Of a stretch of DNA of 64,000 nucleotides, positions 44,705 to 53,819 are shown one piece after another; the stretch's first letter is position 1, and each line of letters opens with the position of its first letter. The notes under the pieces are model-generated. The model was not told the origin of the DNA, ran no database searches, and saw only the letters and a list, made by a program, of their open reading frames with translations. Position numbers and translations under genes: made by a program. This DNA is from Dehalococcoides mccartyi (GTDB taxonomy: Bacteria > Chloroflexota > Dehalococcoidia > Dehalococcoidales > Dehalococcoidaceae), in NCBI RefSeq assembly GCF_001889305.1, contig NZ_CP013074.1, positions 1,178,001-1,242,000 on the forward strand, read 5' to 3'.

Positions 44705-45421
44705 CTACTTCTCAATAAATGACTCCGGCTCATTCAAAAAATCACGGTAGACCCGGTAATACTGGGTATCGTAATAGCCTATACTGGAGACAGGTGCAGT
44801 ATCAAACGTGTATATAGAAGCACCGGGACATGCCAGCAATATAGGCGAATGGCTGACAATAATAAATTGATTATGGTCTGAGGCGGATGCCTGACTCAGA
44901 AGGTTCAGCAGCATGATTTGGCTTTTGGGTGACAGAGCTGTCTCAGGTTCATCCATAAAATACAATCCCTTTACCTTATAGCGTGATTCAAAGTATTTCA
45001 TCAGCGATTGCCCGTGGGAACGGTTGGTAAGGGAGTCCCCGCCGAAGTATTTTAAAATATCCGGGGAAGCCGCCGCCCATTCATCCAGAAAACGGGTAAA
45101 GTCCTGAAAGGTGCGTGAATCAAAAAATGAGCCTTTTACCCCGCCCTTAGGCAAACCAAGCTCCAGATAGTCTGACAAACTATCCGCATAGGGGTTATTA
45201 TCCAGCGTCAGGCGGCTGGTATCCTCCCAGATATGCACACCTGCCTTACGGCAAATAGCCCGAAGCAGGGTGGACTTGCCGCTGCCGTTTTCGCCAATGA
45301 AAAAGGTAACCGGTCTGTCTAATACTATCTGAGGTGTCTTATGCAGTACATCCAGATTAAAGGGATAAACGCTATTATCCGGAAATCTGTCCGACCTGAT
45401 TTTCACATTATCCAGAAACAT
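44705..45421 (-). CDS. AAA/ABC-type ATPase, SMC-like single domain
   Basis: About 238 residues. Walker A GENGSGKST, an ABC-type signature reduced to 'RSHGQSL', Walker B LYFMDEPE and the H-loop 'IIVSHSPIL'. There is no membrane partner, and the domain resembles stand-alone RecF/SMC-like ATPases rather than transporter subunits. ATG at 45421 (GAGG 8 nt upstream) is preferred to 45442. Function unknown. Confidence 0.82.
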   Translation of the reverse strand: MFLDNVKIRSDRFPDNSVYPFNLDVLHKTPQIVLDRPVTFFIGENGSGKSTLLRAICRKAGVHIWEDTSRLTLDNNPYADSLSDYLELGLPKGGVKGSFFDSRTFQDFTRFLDEWAAASPDILKYFGGDSLTNRSHGQSLMKYFESRYKVKGLYFMDEPETALSPKSQIMLLNLLSQASASDHNQFIIVSHSPILLACPGASIYTFDTAPVSSIGYYDTQYYRVYRDFLNEPESFIEK

Positions 45422-45567
45422 GGGGCATGCCTCATTTCCCAAAACTATATCTTGCCATTGTATGACTGCGGAATAAAGCTGTCAACGCATAAAGTGCAAT
45501 AATACTGGACAGGCAGTCATCCGGCATGGTATTAAATAGCATATTTAAACCCCTAATGTGAGACGGT

Positions 45568-46116
45568 ATGAATACAAAACTGAAAATAGTTTTAATAAGC
45601 GGATCACCCCGAAAAGGCAATACAGAGTACATACTGGGAAATCTGGACAAGCTGCTTAAAAAAGAGGGGGCGGATACCAGCTGTATATTGCTCAGGAAAT
45701 ACAACATCTGCGCCTGTACGGGCTGTCTGGCCTGCGAAACAGGTCTGCAAAACCAAAGGGGCAACTGCAAACAGAAAGATGACATGCCCGAACTGCTGGA
45801 ACAACTGAAACAGGCGGATATATTAGTTCTGGGTACGCCCGTCTATTTTGAGATGCTGAGCGGGTTGATGAAAAACTTTATAGACCGCACCTGTCCCGTC
45901 TGGCCAAGCCTGCAGGGTAAAAAAATGGGTGGAGTAGCAGTGGCCGAAGAGGGTATAGGCCAAGCTCTGCTGAATTTGAAACAATACGCAGATGTCTGCC
46001 GTATGAAATACCTGGGCAGTCTGGAACTGCTGGCCAAAACACCTAAAGAAGCCAGCCATGACAGCTCTCTGCCTGAAAAAATAAAGGGCTTCGCTGATTT
46101 GCTGCTTCAGGGCTGA
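45568..46116 (+). CDS. NADPH-dependent FMN reductase-like iron-sulfur flavoprotein
   Basis: 182 residues with a flavodoxin-like fold: 'ISGSPRKGNTE' (FMN phosphate loop), the cysteine cluster CxCxxCxxC (ICACTGCLAC) with a further Cys about ten residues later, and GTPVYFEMLSG. The compact cysteine motif recalls archaeal Isf proteins that bind a [4Fe-4S] cluster. Probably an electron-transfer flavoprotein of anaerobic metabolism. It overlaps the convergent GNAT gene by 10 bp. Confidence 0.88.
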   Translation: MNTKLKIVLISGSPRKGNTEYILGNLDKLLKKEGADTSCILLRKYNICACTGCLACETGLQNQRGNCKQKDDMPELLEQLKQADILVLGTPVYFEMLSGLMKNFIDRTCPVWPSLQGKKMGGVAVAEEGIGQALLNLKQYADVCRMKYLGSLELLAKTPKEASHDSSLPEKIKGFADLLLQG

Positions 46117-46910
46117 AGCAGCAGTGTTCGGCTGTAGGCCATTTCAAAACCCGCCCTGCGGGCATTACGTTCGGATGAATTGCCCGGTGCGGATACAAAT
46201 ACCATCTGGCGGACACCCATTTTACGAGCTATTTTCATGCGGTGCCGGATAAGAGCAGTCTGAACCCCATGACGTCTAAAATCCGGTAAAGTAGCATCCC
46301 CTCCCAGTTCAGCCATATTTCCCCTGACATATAAAACCCCGCCCCCGGCCGGTTTGCCATCAAGATAGGCCAGATAGGCTAAAGAGTTACGGCAGTGATA
46401 ATTTGGCTCGCAGATGGTCTGCATAGCCGCAAGGTCTGAATCAGTACAGGAAAAACCCTGGCTGACCACATCCAGCCAGGTAAGGTAATTATTCTTATTA
46501 ACCGGCCAAATAACAATGCCCTGAGGCTCTTTCATTTCAAGGTGAGAGCTGCTGACTTCGTGTACCAGTACACTGTCAAACTGATAAACTGTATAACCCC
46601 GTTTTCCCAGCATATAGACCATATTTTCTTCTACCAGCGGGCATACGTCCAGCATGGCTTTAAGACCATGGCTGTTATAAAATTCCTCTATGCCAGGCAA
46701 ATCTTCTTCAAGCAGGGTTTCTTTTAGACCAAGACACATCACCCTGTTTATAGGTGATTCAGCTCCGTCATAGATGAGGAATGCCCCTTTGAACTCACGG
46801 ACACAACTGTCTGCATCAGGGTGCAAACGCACTCTGGCTGCAACATAATCAACCCTGCGGTGAGCCTGAAGCTCCTCCAGCGAAGCGGCTAAAGGCAAAG
46901 TCAGATTCAT
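46107..46910 (-). CDS. GNAT-family N-acetyltransferase
   Basis: 267 residues. The GNAT core is in the C-terminal half: 'GNMAELGGDATLPDFRRHGVQTALIRHRM' covers motif A (R-x-x-G-x-Q-x-x-L). The N-terminal 150 residues may be a second, degenerate GNAT lobe. The substrate is unknown. Ribosome site weak (AGGTAT). Confidence 0.8.
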   Translation of the reverse strand: MNLTLPLAASLEELQAHRRVDYVAARVRLHPDADSCVREFKGAFLIYDGAESPINRVMCLGLKETLLEEDLPGIEEFYNSHGLKAMLDVCPLVEENMVYMLGKRGYTVYQFDSVLVHEVSSSHLEMKEPQGIVIWPVNKNNYLTWLDVVSQGFSCTDSDLAAMQTICEPNYHCRNSLAYLAYLDGKPAGGGVLYVRGNMAELGGDATLPDFRRHGVQTALIRHRMKIARKMGVRQMVFVSAPGNSSERNARRAGFEMAYSRTLLLQP

Positions 46911-47319
46911 ATACCTAATACTTTACCCGCTCTGTCCTGTTTCCACAATAACCATACCAAAATATTGCCGTTACTTTTGTTATCAGTTATACAGACATAC
47001 AGGTGAAGGCACAGACCGGAATACCGCCCTATAATATGCTGGCCCATTGACCAGTGTTTTCACGGAGGAGATAGTCCTAAAGCGCCCATAGGCGTATTTA
47101 TGCCTGCCAATCCAGTTACAATAACAGCTTTTCCCCCTGAATTTACACAAACTTCATTGCGTCAGACAGGAAATCAAATCTGTCTTCAACACACTGCACC
47201 CCCTGCCTGAAAAGGATTCATCCCCATTCAAGCAGGTCATGGTTCGGGCTGAATCAAGCCGAAAACAGCCAGCTATACCTGCAGTTTACAGAAAGCAGTA
47301 CCGGCAGATTTATATCCTG
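46911..47319. other. 409-base region without a supported gene
   Basis: It contains a good GGAGGAG sequence (47064-47070) with no start codon at the right distance. A 36-codon frame (ATG 47100) begins about 30 nt later. It may be a gene remnant or a leader. No strong hairpin is evident. Confidence 0.4.
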
Positions 47320-47541
47320 TCAGGAGGCCTTGTTGGCCAGGGGCAACTCGGGCTTATCTTCGATAACGGCAGCCTCCAATTTACGAAGGATGCCGAATAA
47401 AATCTTTTCCCTGGCATGCAAGGCTTTTTTATAAGTATCTGTTTCGGTATGGATTATCTCCACACGGAGCTCGCCAATGTAATTTTTGAGTATCCCCGCC
47501 AGCAGCTCCCTTTCAGGCATGGTTAAACTTTTAGTCTTCAT
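47320..47541 (-). CDS. Unknown helical protein, 73 residues
   Basis: Small charged protein predicted to be two long helices ('PERELLAGILKNYIGELRVEI', 'YKKALHAREKILFGILRKLEA'), with heptad-like spacing that would suit a coiled coil. No family recognised. A strong GGGAGGTGAT ribosome site precedes the ATG, which supports its being real. Confidence 0.7.
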   Translation of the reverse strand: MKTKSLTMPERELLAGILKNYIGELRVEIIHTETDTYKKALHAREKILFGILRKLEAAVIEDKPELPLANKAS

Positions 47542-47795
47542 AAATCACCTCCCGGCGGCAATTTCGCCATCTGTTTAGGAAGTGCCAACCTATATTTCCA
47601 CTATCCCACAAGGGCATCAACCCCACAATTAGTAGGCATACGTATTTAAATATAAAGAGCGTCTTAGTTTTGTCAGGCATATACTTAGACAAGAATACAC
47701 CCGCTTTGAAAATGGAAACTGAGATTTCTGGTATACAGAAACATCTTTGCGCAAATTTACTTGACCTGATTTTTTTAAAAGACTAGACTAATTCA

Positions 47796-48392
47796 ATGAA
47801 AATTGTAGGCATTACCGGTGGTATCGGCAGTGGCAAGACTACCGTATGCCGTTATTTAAAGGAACTCGGAGTCAATATCATTGATGCCGACGAGATTGGC
47901 CACCGTGTACTCCAGAATAAAGGTATCCGCACCAGGATAACAGATGTATTCGGCAGCGAAGTGATGAACCCTGACGGGAGTATCAACCGCAAGATACTGG
48001 GGGAACTGGTTTTCGGTTATCCCGAAAGACTGGAACGCTTGAATAAAATCACCCACCCCCTGATAGAACAGGCCATTTCCTCCCTGCTTGAAGAATACCG
48101 TGAAAAGGGCATAAAATCAGTAGCCATTGAAGCCCCTCTGCTGGTAGAAGCAGGTTGGCTGAAGCTGGTAAATGAAGTCTGGCTTATCACCGCTCCCAAA
48201 GAGAGCATCTTCAAACGGCTGCACAACCGCATGGGGCTAAGCCGTGAACAGGCTCTGGCCCGTATCCAGTCCCAAGCAACCGATAATGAACGCCTCAAAT
48301 ACGCAAACCTGGTGATAAACAACAACTGCCGTTTTGAAGACTTGAAAACCTGCGTTCAGCTACTGGCTAAGGAACGGCTGGAGCTGTCTTAA
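47796..48392 (+). CDS. coaE: Dephospho-CoA kinase
   Basis: Last step of CoA synthesis. P-loop GGIGSGKTT at residues 8-16, then '[18 protein letters not shown]', '[13 protein letters not shown]', 'ITHPLI' and '[11 protein letters not shown]'. 198 residues, normal. ATG without a strong ribosome site. The last 26 bases overlap the convergent NDUFA9-like gene. Confidence 0.95.
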   Translation: MKIVGITGGIGSGKTTVCRYLKELGVNIIDADEIGHRVLQNKGIRTRITDVFGSEVMNPDGSINRKILGELVFGYPERLERLNKITHPLIEQAISSLLEEYREKGIKSVAIEAPLLVEAGWLKLVNEVWLITAPKESIFKRLHNRMGLSREQALARIQSQATDNERLKYANLVINNNCRFEDLKTCVQLLAKERLELS

Positions 48393-49275
48393 GGTAATCA
48401 AGCCCTTCCGAAAGAGGCCTGGGGTCAAAACCAAACTCTCTCTTTATAGCATTTTCTGCAGTTATGTTGTCTACTGACAAAGCTTTAAGCTCTGGCAGAG
48501 TAATAGGCGGATTGGAACTGGTGCGTTCCATCAGCCAAACCAGCGGATGCATCAAACTCACAGGTACATGCATCCGGGGCTTTTTTACCCCCATAGCCTG
48601 CATCACCGCCGAAAGAACCTCATCATAAGTAAATATCTGGGGTCCGCCAATCTGTACGCTCTGATGTATCTTTTCACCGTCCAGCATTTTCAGCAGGCAG
48701 CTGACCACGTCCTCCACCCAGACAGGCTGAAGGCGGGTTTTCCCGTTTCCGGCAACTGGGGCAAGTAAGGGATAGGGCTTAAATGAACGGATAAGGGCAT
48801 TTATAAACCCGGCTCCCTGTCCGAACATGACCGAAGGCTTTAAAATACTGTAATCCAGACCTGATTTGCTGACCGCTTCTTCAGCCAGATACTTGGAATG
48901 GAGGTAGGTAAAACGGGGGTCCGCGCTGGCACCCAATATCCCCATATGGATAAACCTTTTTACCCCGTTTTCGGCAGCGGCCGCCAGCATATTCTTTGTG
49001 CCTTCTATATTTACCTTCTCAAAGGTAGCATTTTTATTTTCACGCAGTATGGCCACCAGATGTATGACGGCAAAAATACCCTTCATACTCTCCATAAGCA
49101 CCGGCAGGTCATTAACCGTACCGTACACAAACTCCACTCCGGGGGTTTTTACCCGCTTGGCTTCAGCCTCATTCATAACCAGCAGACGGATTTTAAAGCC
49201 GTTTTCAGCCAATCTGGGCAGCAAATGCCCGCCCACAAACCCGCTGCCGCCAGTGACAAATACTCTGTTAGTCAT
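48367..49275 (-). CDS. NAD(P)-binding SDR, NDUFA9/complex-I-associated type
   Basis: 302 residues of the extended/atypical SDR class. '[13 protein letters not shown]' cofactor loop, '[10 protein letters not shown]', '[10 protein letters not shown]' and '[10 protein letters not shown]', the pattern of the NDUFA9-like, plant-type group. The catalytic Tyr-x3-Lys is kept only as Y-L-H-S-K. Role unknown; a link to complex I is an inference from the family. AAGGAGGGG precedes the ATG. Confidence 0.85.
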   Translation of the reverse strand: MTNRVFVTGGSGFVGGHLLPRLAENGFKIRLLVMNEAEAKRVKTPGVEFVYGTVNDLPVLMESMKGIFAVIHLVAILRENKNATFEKVNIEGTKNMLAAAAENGVKRFIHMGILGASADPRFTYLHSKYLAEEAVSKSGLDYSILKPSVMFGQGAGFINALIRSFKPYPLLAPVAGNGKTRLQPVWVEDVVSCLLKMLDGEKIHQSVQIGGPQIFTYDEVLSAVMQAMGVKKPRMHVPVSLMHPLVWLMERTSSNPPITLPELKALSVDNITAENAIKREFGFDPRPLSEGLDYLKTAPAVP

Positions 49276-49464
49276 TTTGCCCCTCCTTCACCTGATACTT
49301 TGAGTATAACTCCACATGCCCGCCGAGATGTATATCCCCCAAAAGAATATTTTGCTAATTTGGCGGTTTTAGGCTAAATTATAGGGACAAGTTTTGCAGA
49401 GGTTCTTGACAAGCGTCTCTGAACATATTATTTTTAGAAGGTTTTGTTTAAAAGCCAGGTGGCT

Positions 49465-49493
49465 TTGCGTTTTAATATATTCTACTGTATAAT
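49465..49493 (+). promoter_or_regulatory. Promoter of rplU-rpmA-rpmE
   Basis: TTGCGT and TATAAT with 17-bp spacing. The predicted start at about 49500 leaves a leader of about 20 nt, just enough to hold the ribosome site GGGAGG before the ATT start. Confidence 0.7.
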
Positions 49494-49520
49494 ATTGCTT
49501 TGCTTTTGGGAGGTGTCAAC

Positions 49521-49904
49521 ATTTACGCCATAATTGAATCCGGTGGAAAACAATACAAGGTAACACCCGGCCAGCTGGTCGAAGTAGACTTACTTGACCT
49601 AGCTGAGGGTGACAGCATTGAACTGGACAAGGTTCTGATGCTTAATGACGGTGAAACCGTTACTATAGGCTCCCCCACTGTTCCGGGTGCCAAGGTAACT
49701 GCCACTGTTGCCGGCCATATCAAGGGTGACAAGGTCTTTGCTTACCGCTTCAAGGCTAAAACCCGCAATCACAAGAAAACGGGACATCGCCAGCTGTACA
49801 CTGTACTGACTATAGGTGAGATTCTGACCGGCGGGGCTGCCGAAAAGCCTGCCCGCAAGCCCAGAGCCAAGAAAACTAACGAGGTAACTACAGATGGCGC
49901 ATAA
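49521..49904 (+). CDS. rplU: 50S ribosomal protein L21, apparent ATT start
   Basis: 127 residues. '[17 protein letters not shown]' is the typical L21 N-terminus, and '[21 protein letters not shown]' the conserved C-terminal core, followed by a Lys/Ala tail. The family begins with Met-Tyr-Ala, where the codon here is ATT (49521). GGGAGG lies 7 nt before it. In-frame TTG codons at 49500 and 49506 sit at the predicted transcript start and in the ribosome site, so they are unlikely. The last 11 bases overlap rpmA. Confidence 0.85.
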   Translation: MYAIIESGGKQYKVTPGQLVEVDLLDLAEGDSIELDKVLMLNDGETVTIGSPTVPGAKVTATVAGHIKGDKVFAYRFKAKTRNHKKTGHRQLYTVLTIGEILTGGAAEKPARKPRAKKTNEVTTDGA

Positions 49905-50148
49905 AAAAGGTGCGGGTTCTACAAAGAACGGACGTGATAGCAAGCCCAAAATGTTGGGCGTGAAACGTTTTGCCGGTGAAAAGGTGAACTCAGGGACAAT
50001 TATTGTCCGCCAGAGAGGCACCCGCATTCACCCCGGTGAAAATGTCGGATTGGGCCGCGATTACACCATCTTCGCCACCTGCGAAGGTGTGGTAAAGTTT
50101 GAGCCCACCACTAATGACAGGAGGAAAGTCAGCGTAATTGCTGACTAA
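49894..50148 (+). CDS. rpmA: 50S ribosomal protein L27
   Basis: 84 residues: '[19 protein letters not shown]', 'LGVKRFAGE' and '[14 protein letters not shown]' are diagnostic. There is no cleavable Firmicutes-type N-terminal extension. The start overlaps the rplU end by 11 bases. Confidence 0.97.
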   Translation: MAHKKGAGSTKNGRDSKPKMLGVKRFAGEKVNSGTIIVRQRGTRIHPGENVGLGRDYTIFATCEGVVKFEPTTNDRRKVSVIAD

Positions 50149-50154
50149 GGTCGT

Positions 50155-50361
50155 ATGAAGGAAAAAATACACCCTAAATATAATACCGCCACCAACGTAA
50201 GCTGTGCCTGCGGCAACACTTTTACCGTGGGTTCTACTAAGGACAGCATCAAGGTAGAGCTTTGTGCCCAGTGCCACCCCTTCTACACCGGTGAGAAAAG
50301 AATGGTTGACACCGCCGGACGGGTGGAGAAATTCCGCCAGCGTTACGGCAACAAAACCTAA
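50155..50361 (+). CDS. rpmE: 50S ribosomal protein L31, zinc-binding form
   Basis: 68 residues: '[10 protein letters not shown]', CAC near residue 17-19 and CAQC near 37-40 for zinc binding, and '[20 protein letters not shown]'. The zinc type (C+). It follows rpmA by 6 nt, in the same operon, with GGTCGTATG as weak context. Confidence 0.96.
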   Translation: MKEKIHPKYNTATNVSCACGNTFTVGSTKDSIKVELCAQCHPFYTGEKRMVDTAGRVEKFRQRYGNKT

Positions 50362-50389
50362 GCATTTACCATTTAAAAATGCGATAATA

Positions 50390-50420
50390 AAAGGAGCGGT
50401 ACTAAAAGCCGCTCCTTTTT
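50390..50420 (+). terminator. Terminator of the rplU operon
   Basis: AAAGGAGCGG/CCGCTCCTTT stem with a 9-base loop and a T-run. Confidence 0.85.
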
Positions 50421-50440
50421 GTTTATGACGGAGTAGTATA

Positions 50441-51364
50441 TTGGCAGAAAAATTTTATTACGGCGGACAGGCGGTACTTGAAGGGGTAATGATGCGCGGC
50501 CAGAAAAACCTGGCCACTGCGGTACGCAACCCCGGCGGTGAAATCACCACCGAAGTAAGACCCCTGCATTCGCTTTATACCAGCAAATGGCGCAAAATGC
50601 CCATTATACGGGGGGCTATTGTACTTATTGAGAGCATGATTCTGGGTATTCAGAGCCTTATATATTCGGCCAATATAGCCCTGAAGGAAGAAGAAGAAGA
50701 ACTTTCAGGCGGGCTTTTGTGGCTGATGCTTTTGGTGTCACTGGGTTCCAGCGTAGTCCTTTTCTTTCTGGCGCCCTTGTTCATCACTAACCTTATGAGT
50801 TCATTTCTGGAATCAGCCGTTTTGTTTAACCTGATTGAGGGTATAGTAAGGCTGGTGATATTTGTCATTTATATAAAACTGGTTACCCTGACACCAGATA
50901 TCAAACGAGTATTTGGTTATCACGGGGCAGAACACGCCACCATAAATGCCTTTGAGGCCGGTGTGCCGCTTGAACTGGAAAGGGCTGCCGAAATAAAAAC
51001 TTACTCTACCGCCCACCTCCGCTGCGGCACCAGCTTTCTGCTGGCGGTAATGGTAATAGCCATACTGGTATTCAGCCTGATAGGCAAGCCTGCCTTTGCG
51101 GTTATGTTTGCTTCCCGGATAATACTAGTGCCGGTAATCGCGGCCTTAAGCTATGAATTTACCCGTTTCAGCGCCGGACACTGCCACAACCCGGTAGTCC
51201 GTTTTTTGATTAAACCGGGCCTGGCTTTGCAGTCACTGACTACCCGCCAGCCGGATATAAAGCAAATCGAGGTTGCCATCACCGCCCTTAAGAAGACAGT
51301 TGAGATGGACAACCCCGATTATATTCCCCAAAAAGCCTGCCCCGAGTGCGAAGCGGCTATTTAA
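50441..51364 (+). CDS. DUF1385 family membrane protein
   Basis: 307 residues. '[18 protein letters not shown]' N-terminus, '[15 protein letters not shown]', the EHATINAFE and '[11 protein letters not shown]' motifs, and about four transmembrane helices. Members of the family are frequently found near rpmE and prfA in Firmicutes and Chloroflexi, as here. Function unknown. TTG start with GACGGAG 7 nt upstream. It ends in a small CPEC zinc-like tail. Confidence 0.9.
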   Translation: MAEKFYYGGQAVLEGVMMRGQKNLATAVRNPGGEITTEVRPLHSLYTSKWRKMPIIRGAIVLIESMILGIQSLIYSANIALKEEEEELSGGLLWLMLLVSLGSSVVLFFLAPLFITNLMSSFLESAVLFNLIEGIVRLVIFVIYIKLVTLTPDIKRVFGYHGAEHATINAFEAGVPLELERAAEIKTYSTAHLRCGTSFLLAVMVIAILVFSLIGKPAFAVMFASRIILVPVIAALSYEFTRFSAGHCHNPVVRFLIKPGLALQSLTTRQPDIKQIEVAITALKKTVEMDNPDYIPQKACPECEAAI

Positions 51365-51671
51365 GCTCTACAGGTTTGAAAAAACAGCTGCGGTTGCCGG
51401 TATGGCAGGTAGGACCCATAGGTTCAGCCTTTACCAGCACGGCGTCATTGTCACAGTCAAGATACATCTCTTTGACAATGAGCTTGTTGCCGGAGGTGGC
51501 GCCTTTATTCCAAAGCTCCTGGCGGCTGCGGCTATAAAACCAAACACTGCCGGTTTCCTGAGTAAGCTTGAAGGATTCGGTGTTCATATAGCCCAGCATC
51601 AACACTGTGCCATCCTTCACATCCTGCACTATGGCGGCTATAAGCCCTTTATCATCCAGTTTGAGTTCCAT
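51357..51671 (-). CDS. hisI: Phosphoribosyl-AMP cyclohydrolase
   Basis: Third step of histidine synthesis. '[19 protein letters not shown]', '[16 protein letters not shown]' and the zinc ligands Cys in 'DCDNDAVLV' and '[11 protein letters not shown]'. 104 residues, single-domain form without HisE. It overlaps the end of the convergent DUF1385 gene by 8 bases. hisA is about 600 bases further on, separated by a GNAT gene. Confidence 0.95.
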   Translation of the reverse strand: MELKLDDKGLIAAIVQDVKDGTVLMLGYMNTESFKLTQETGSVWFYSRSRQELWNKGATSGNKLIVKEMYLDCDNDAVLVKAEPMGPTCHTGNRSCFFKPVELK

Positions 51672-51801
51672 TTGAATACATTATCTCCCGTTTTTATTTT
51701 TGCGTAGAAAATGTTATTTTATCAGGAATTGATTTAAAGTGCATCTTGTAAGTGATATTAAACATTGAAATAAGCAGCCAGCTAAACACAGGAGGTACAT
51801 T

Positions 51802-52260
51802 TTGGAGAAGTCACTTTGCATCCGACGGGCAGACAGCCGTGATACAAATACGATTGCCGGTTTTAATGCATCTATGGCCCTGGAAACCGAAAACAAGGCA
51901 CTGGATAGAGATACTACCCTGAAAGGGGCCGCTTATCTTTTTGAAAACCCCGAATACGGCTTTTACCTGATAGCCGACTGTAACGGGGAAACCGCCGGTT
52001 CGCTTATGGTTACCTACGAATGGAGTGACTGGCGGAATAAATTTTACTGGTGGGTGCAAAGCGTATATATAAAGCCCGAATTCCGCCGCCAGGGTATCTT
52101 CCGGGCTATGTATGAAAGTCTGACTAAGCAGGCTAAAGAAGCAGGCAATGTCTGCGGCCTGCGTTTATATGTAGAGAAAGAAAACAAACGCGCCCAAGCC
52201 ACCTATGCCGAACTTGGCATGACCCCCAGCCATTACCTGATGTATGAAGCAAATTTCTAA
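51802..52260 (+). CDS. GNAT-family N-acetyltransferase
   Basis: 152 residues: 'VQSVYIKPEFRRQGIFRAMYESL' is motif A (R-x-x-G-x-x-x-x-M), and 'GLRLYVEKENKRAQATYAELGM' motif B. TTG start with GGAGGT 5 nt upstream. Substrate unknown. It lies between hisI and hisA on the opposite strand. Confidence 0.9.
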   Translation: MEKSLCIRRADSRDTNTIAGFNASMALETENKALDRDTTLKGAAYLFENPEYGFYLIADCNGETAGSLMVTYEWSDWRNKFYWWVQSVYIKPEFRRQGIFRAMYESLTKQAKEAGNVCGLRLYVEKENKRAQATYAELGMTPSHYLMYEANF

Positions 52261-52266
52261 GCTAAT

Positions 52267-52980
52267 CTAGGACAACTCTTCAAAGGCCCGTTTAAGGTTC
52301 AGGTCACCGGTATAAATGGCCTTGCCCACAATAGCCCCCTCCGCACCGATATCTTTCAAAAGGCGCAAATGGCTCAGGCTGGAAACACCCCCTGAAGCTA
52401 TAACCGGCATATTTATAGCCGAAATAAGGTCTCGTATAGCCGCAAAGTTAGGTTCACTCAGAGTGCCGTCACGGCTGATATCAGTGTAAATAAAACGCTT
52501 CACACCCAGTTTTTTCATACTGCGGGCCAGCTCCAAAGCATCCACTTCGGTACTGTTTACCCAGCCGCGGGTGGCCACCTTGCCGTTCCTGGCGTCTATA
52601 CTGACGGCTACCGAGTCAGCGTATCTGGCACATATTTCCCTGACCAGCTCCGGGTTTTCCACCGCTGCCGTACCCAGTATTACCCGGTCAACCCCGGCCG
52701 TAAGCAGTTTCCTTACTGTATCCATACTGCGGATACCGCCGCCCACTTCCACCGGTATAAGGGCCGAATTGGCTATTTCCCGTATAAGCTCAAAGTTAAC
52801 ACTTTCCCCGTCAGCAGCACCGTCCAAATCCACCACATGCAAACGGGGAGCGCCCAGAGACTGCCATCGCATAGCCGTACCCACCGGGTCTGGCGAATAT
52901 ACTGTTTCCTGGGCATAATCACCCTGAAGAAGGCGGACACACCTGCCGCCTAAAATATCTATTGCCGGTATTATTTCTAT
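52267..52980 (-). CDS. hisA: Phosphoribosylformimino-AICAR phosphate isomerase HisA, apparent ATA start
   Basis: Fourth step of histidine synthesis; (beta/alpha)8 barrel with 'IPAIDILGGRCVRLLQGDY', 'VVDLDGA', 'EVGGGIRSMDTV', 'DARNGKVATRGW', 'YTDISRDGT' and 'ASGGVSSL'. Family members begin with M-x-I-I-P-A-I-D; the matching first codon here is ATA (52980), with GAGAGG 7 nt upstream. The nearest in-frame ATG is tens of codons upstream inside the DUF2769 gene. 237 residues is the usual size. Confidence 0.88.
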   Translation of the reverse strand: MEIIPAIDILGGRCVRLLQGDYAQETVYSPDPVGTAMRWQSLGAPRLHVVDLDGAADGESVNFELIREIANSALIPVEVGGGIRSMDTVRKLLTAGVDRVILGTAAVENPELVREICARYADSVAVSIDARNGKVATRGWVNSTEVDALELARSMKKLGVKRFIYTDISRDGTLSEPNFAAIRDLISAINMPVIASGGVSSLSHLRLLKDIGAEGAIVGKAIYTGDLNLKRAFEELS

Positions 52981-53006
52981 TTTGACACCTCTCTTGAAAC
53001 TACCGC

Positions 53007-53249
53007 TTAAATACGGGATAACGGAGCCGCACCGCTGCTGCAGTAATATGTCTCCGCAAAATGGTTCAGCTTCCATACCCGGCACTGGGGGCAAAGACAG
53101 CTTGTTTTGCTGATTACATACGGGCTTTTTGCCCTCTCACAGTAGACCACTTTATCCTTATGACCGGGGTAACTGGGGCATTTTTTACACAGACAGAGCT
53201 TATTGTTAAACCCCAGTATCAGCCTTTTAACCGGATTATTGTTATTCAC
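53007..53249 (-). CDS. DUF2769-type cysteine-rich small protein
   Basis: 80 residues with 'CLCKKCPSYPGH', 'VYCERAKS' and 'CLCPQCRVWKLNHFAETYYC'. This cysteine pattern fits DUF2769, a family common in anaerobes and archaea, possibly a metal or Fe-S protein. It ends 26 bases before hisA on the same strand, so the two are likely co-transcribed. Confidence 0.75.
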   Translation of the reverse strand: MNNNNPVKRLILGFNNKLCLCKKCPSYPGHKDKVVYCERAKSPYVISKTSCLCPQCRVWKLNHFAETYYCSSGAAPLSRI

Positions 53250-53329
53250 GCTTAAGCCCCCTTTTACCGAGACCTGCCTGAGATTGCCGCCATTATAACA
53301 TCTTGGCGGTTTTTAGCGAAAGAACGGCT

Positions 53330-53710
53330 CTATTTGGGTTTTACTCTAAGACGCATTTTATCCCGTCCTATTACCACCACTTCCTGCCCGCTGGATATGC
53401 CTGCTTCGGAAGTAACTGCCTCCCAAAGCTCTCCATCCAGCCGTACCATACCCCGAGGATTTAAGTTTTCTACCACTACCGCACTGCTGCCGATAATAGT
53501 TTCCGCACCGGTACGGGGTTTTTGGTCTAAGGTAACCGTACCCACATGGTAAAAATACACCGCTAATACCAGCAAAACCCCCTCAGCAAGCAGTACCACC
53601 CAAAGCGGCAAATGAAAACCCGCCTTCGGCAGCAGCCACAAACCCAGCAGGGCAATGCCTGCCCCTTCTAAAAGCGTAGTAAATACAGTCCAGACCAGGC
53701 GGATATTCAT
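53330..53710 (-). CDS. NfeD-like membrane protein with OB-fold
   Basis: 126 residues. Two hydrophobic helices (about 8-27 and 33-53) followed by a C-terminal OB-fold domain ('IIGSSAVVVENLNPRGMVRLDGELWEA' region, 'GQEVVVIGRDKMRLRV'), the short NfeD form without the ClpP-like domain. A TATAAT ends 6 nt before the ATG and there is no ribosome site, so a leaderless mRNA is likely. A longer frame to 53986 is antisense to gatC and not believed. Confidence 0.8.
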   Translation of the reverse strand: MNIRLVWTVFTTLLEGAGIALLGLWLLPKAGFHLPLWVVLLAEGVLLVLAVYFYHVGTVTLDQKPRTGAETIIGSSAVVVENLNPRGMVRLDGELWEAVTSEAGISSGQEVVVIGRDKMRLRVKPK

Positions 53711-53764
53711 ACCGCTATTATAGCAATAACACCTTTCCCTTAATACAGCTAAAAGCGGGCTTTG

Positions 53765-53793
53765 TTGCCCGTATTTAGCGGCAGTGTTATAAT
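53765..53793 (+). promoter_or_regulatory. gatC-gatA promoter
   Basis: TTGCCC and TATAAT with 17-bp spacing, 26 nt before the gatC start, followed by the ribosome site GGGGGA. Confidence 0.75.
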
Positions 53794-53819
53794 CTGGGGA
53801 CTTGTAAACGGGGGATATT

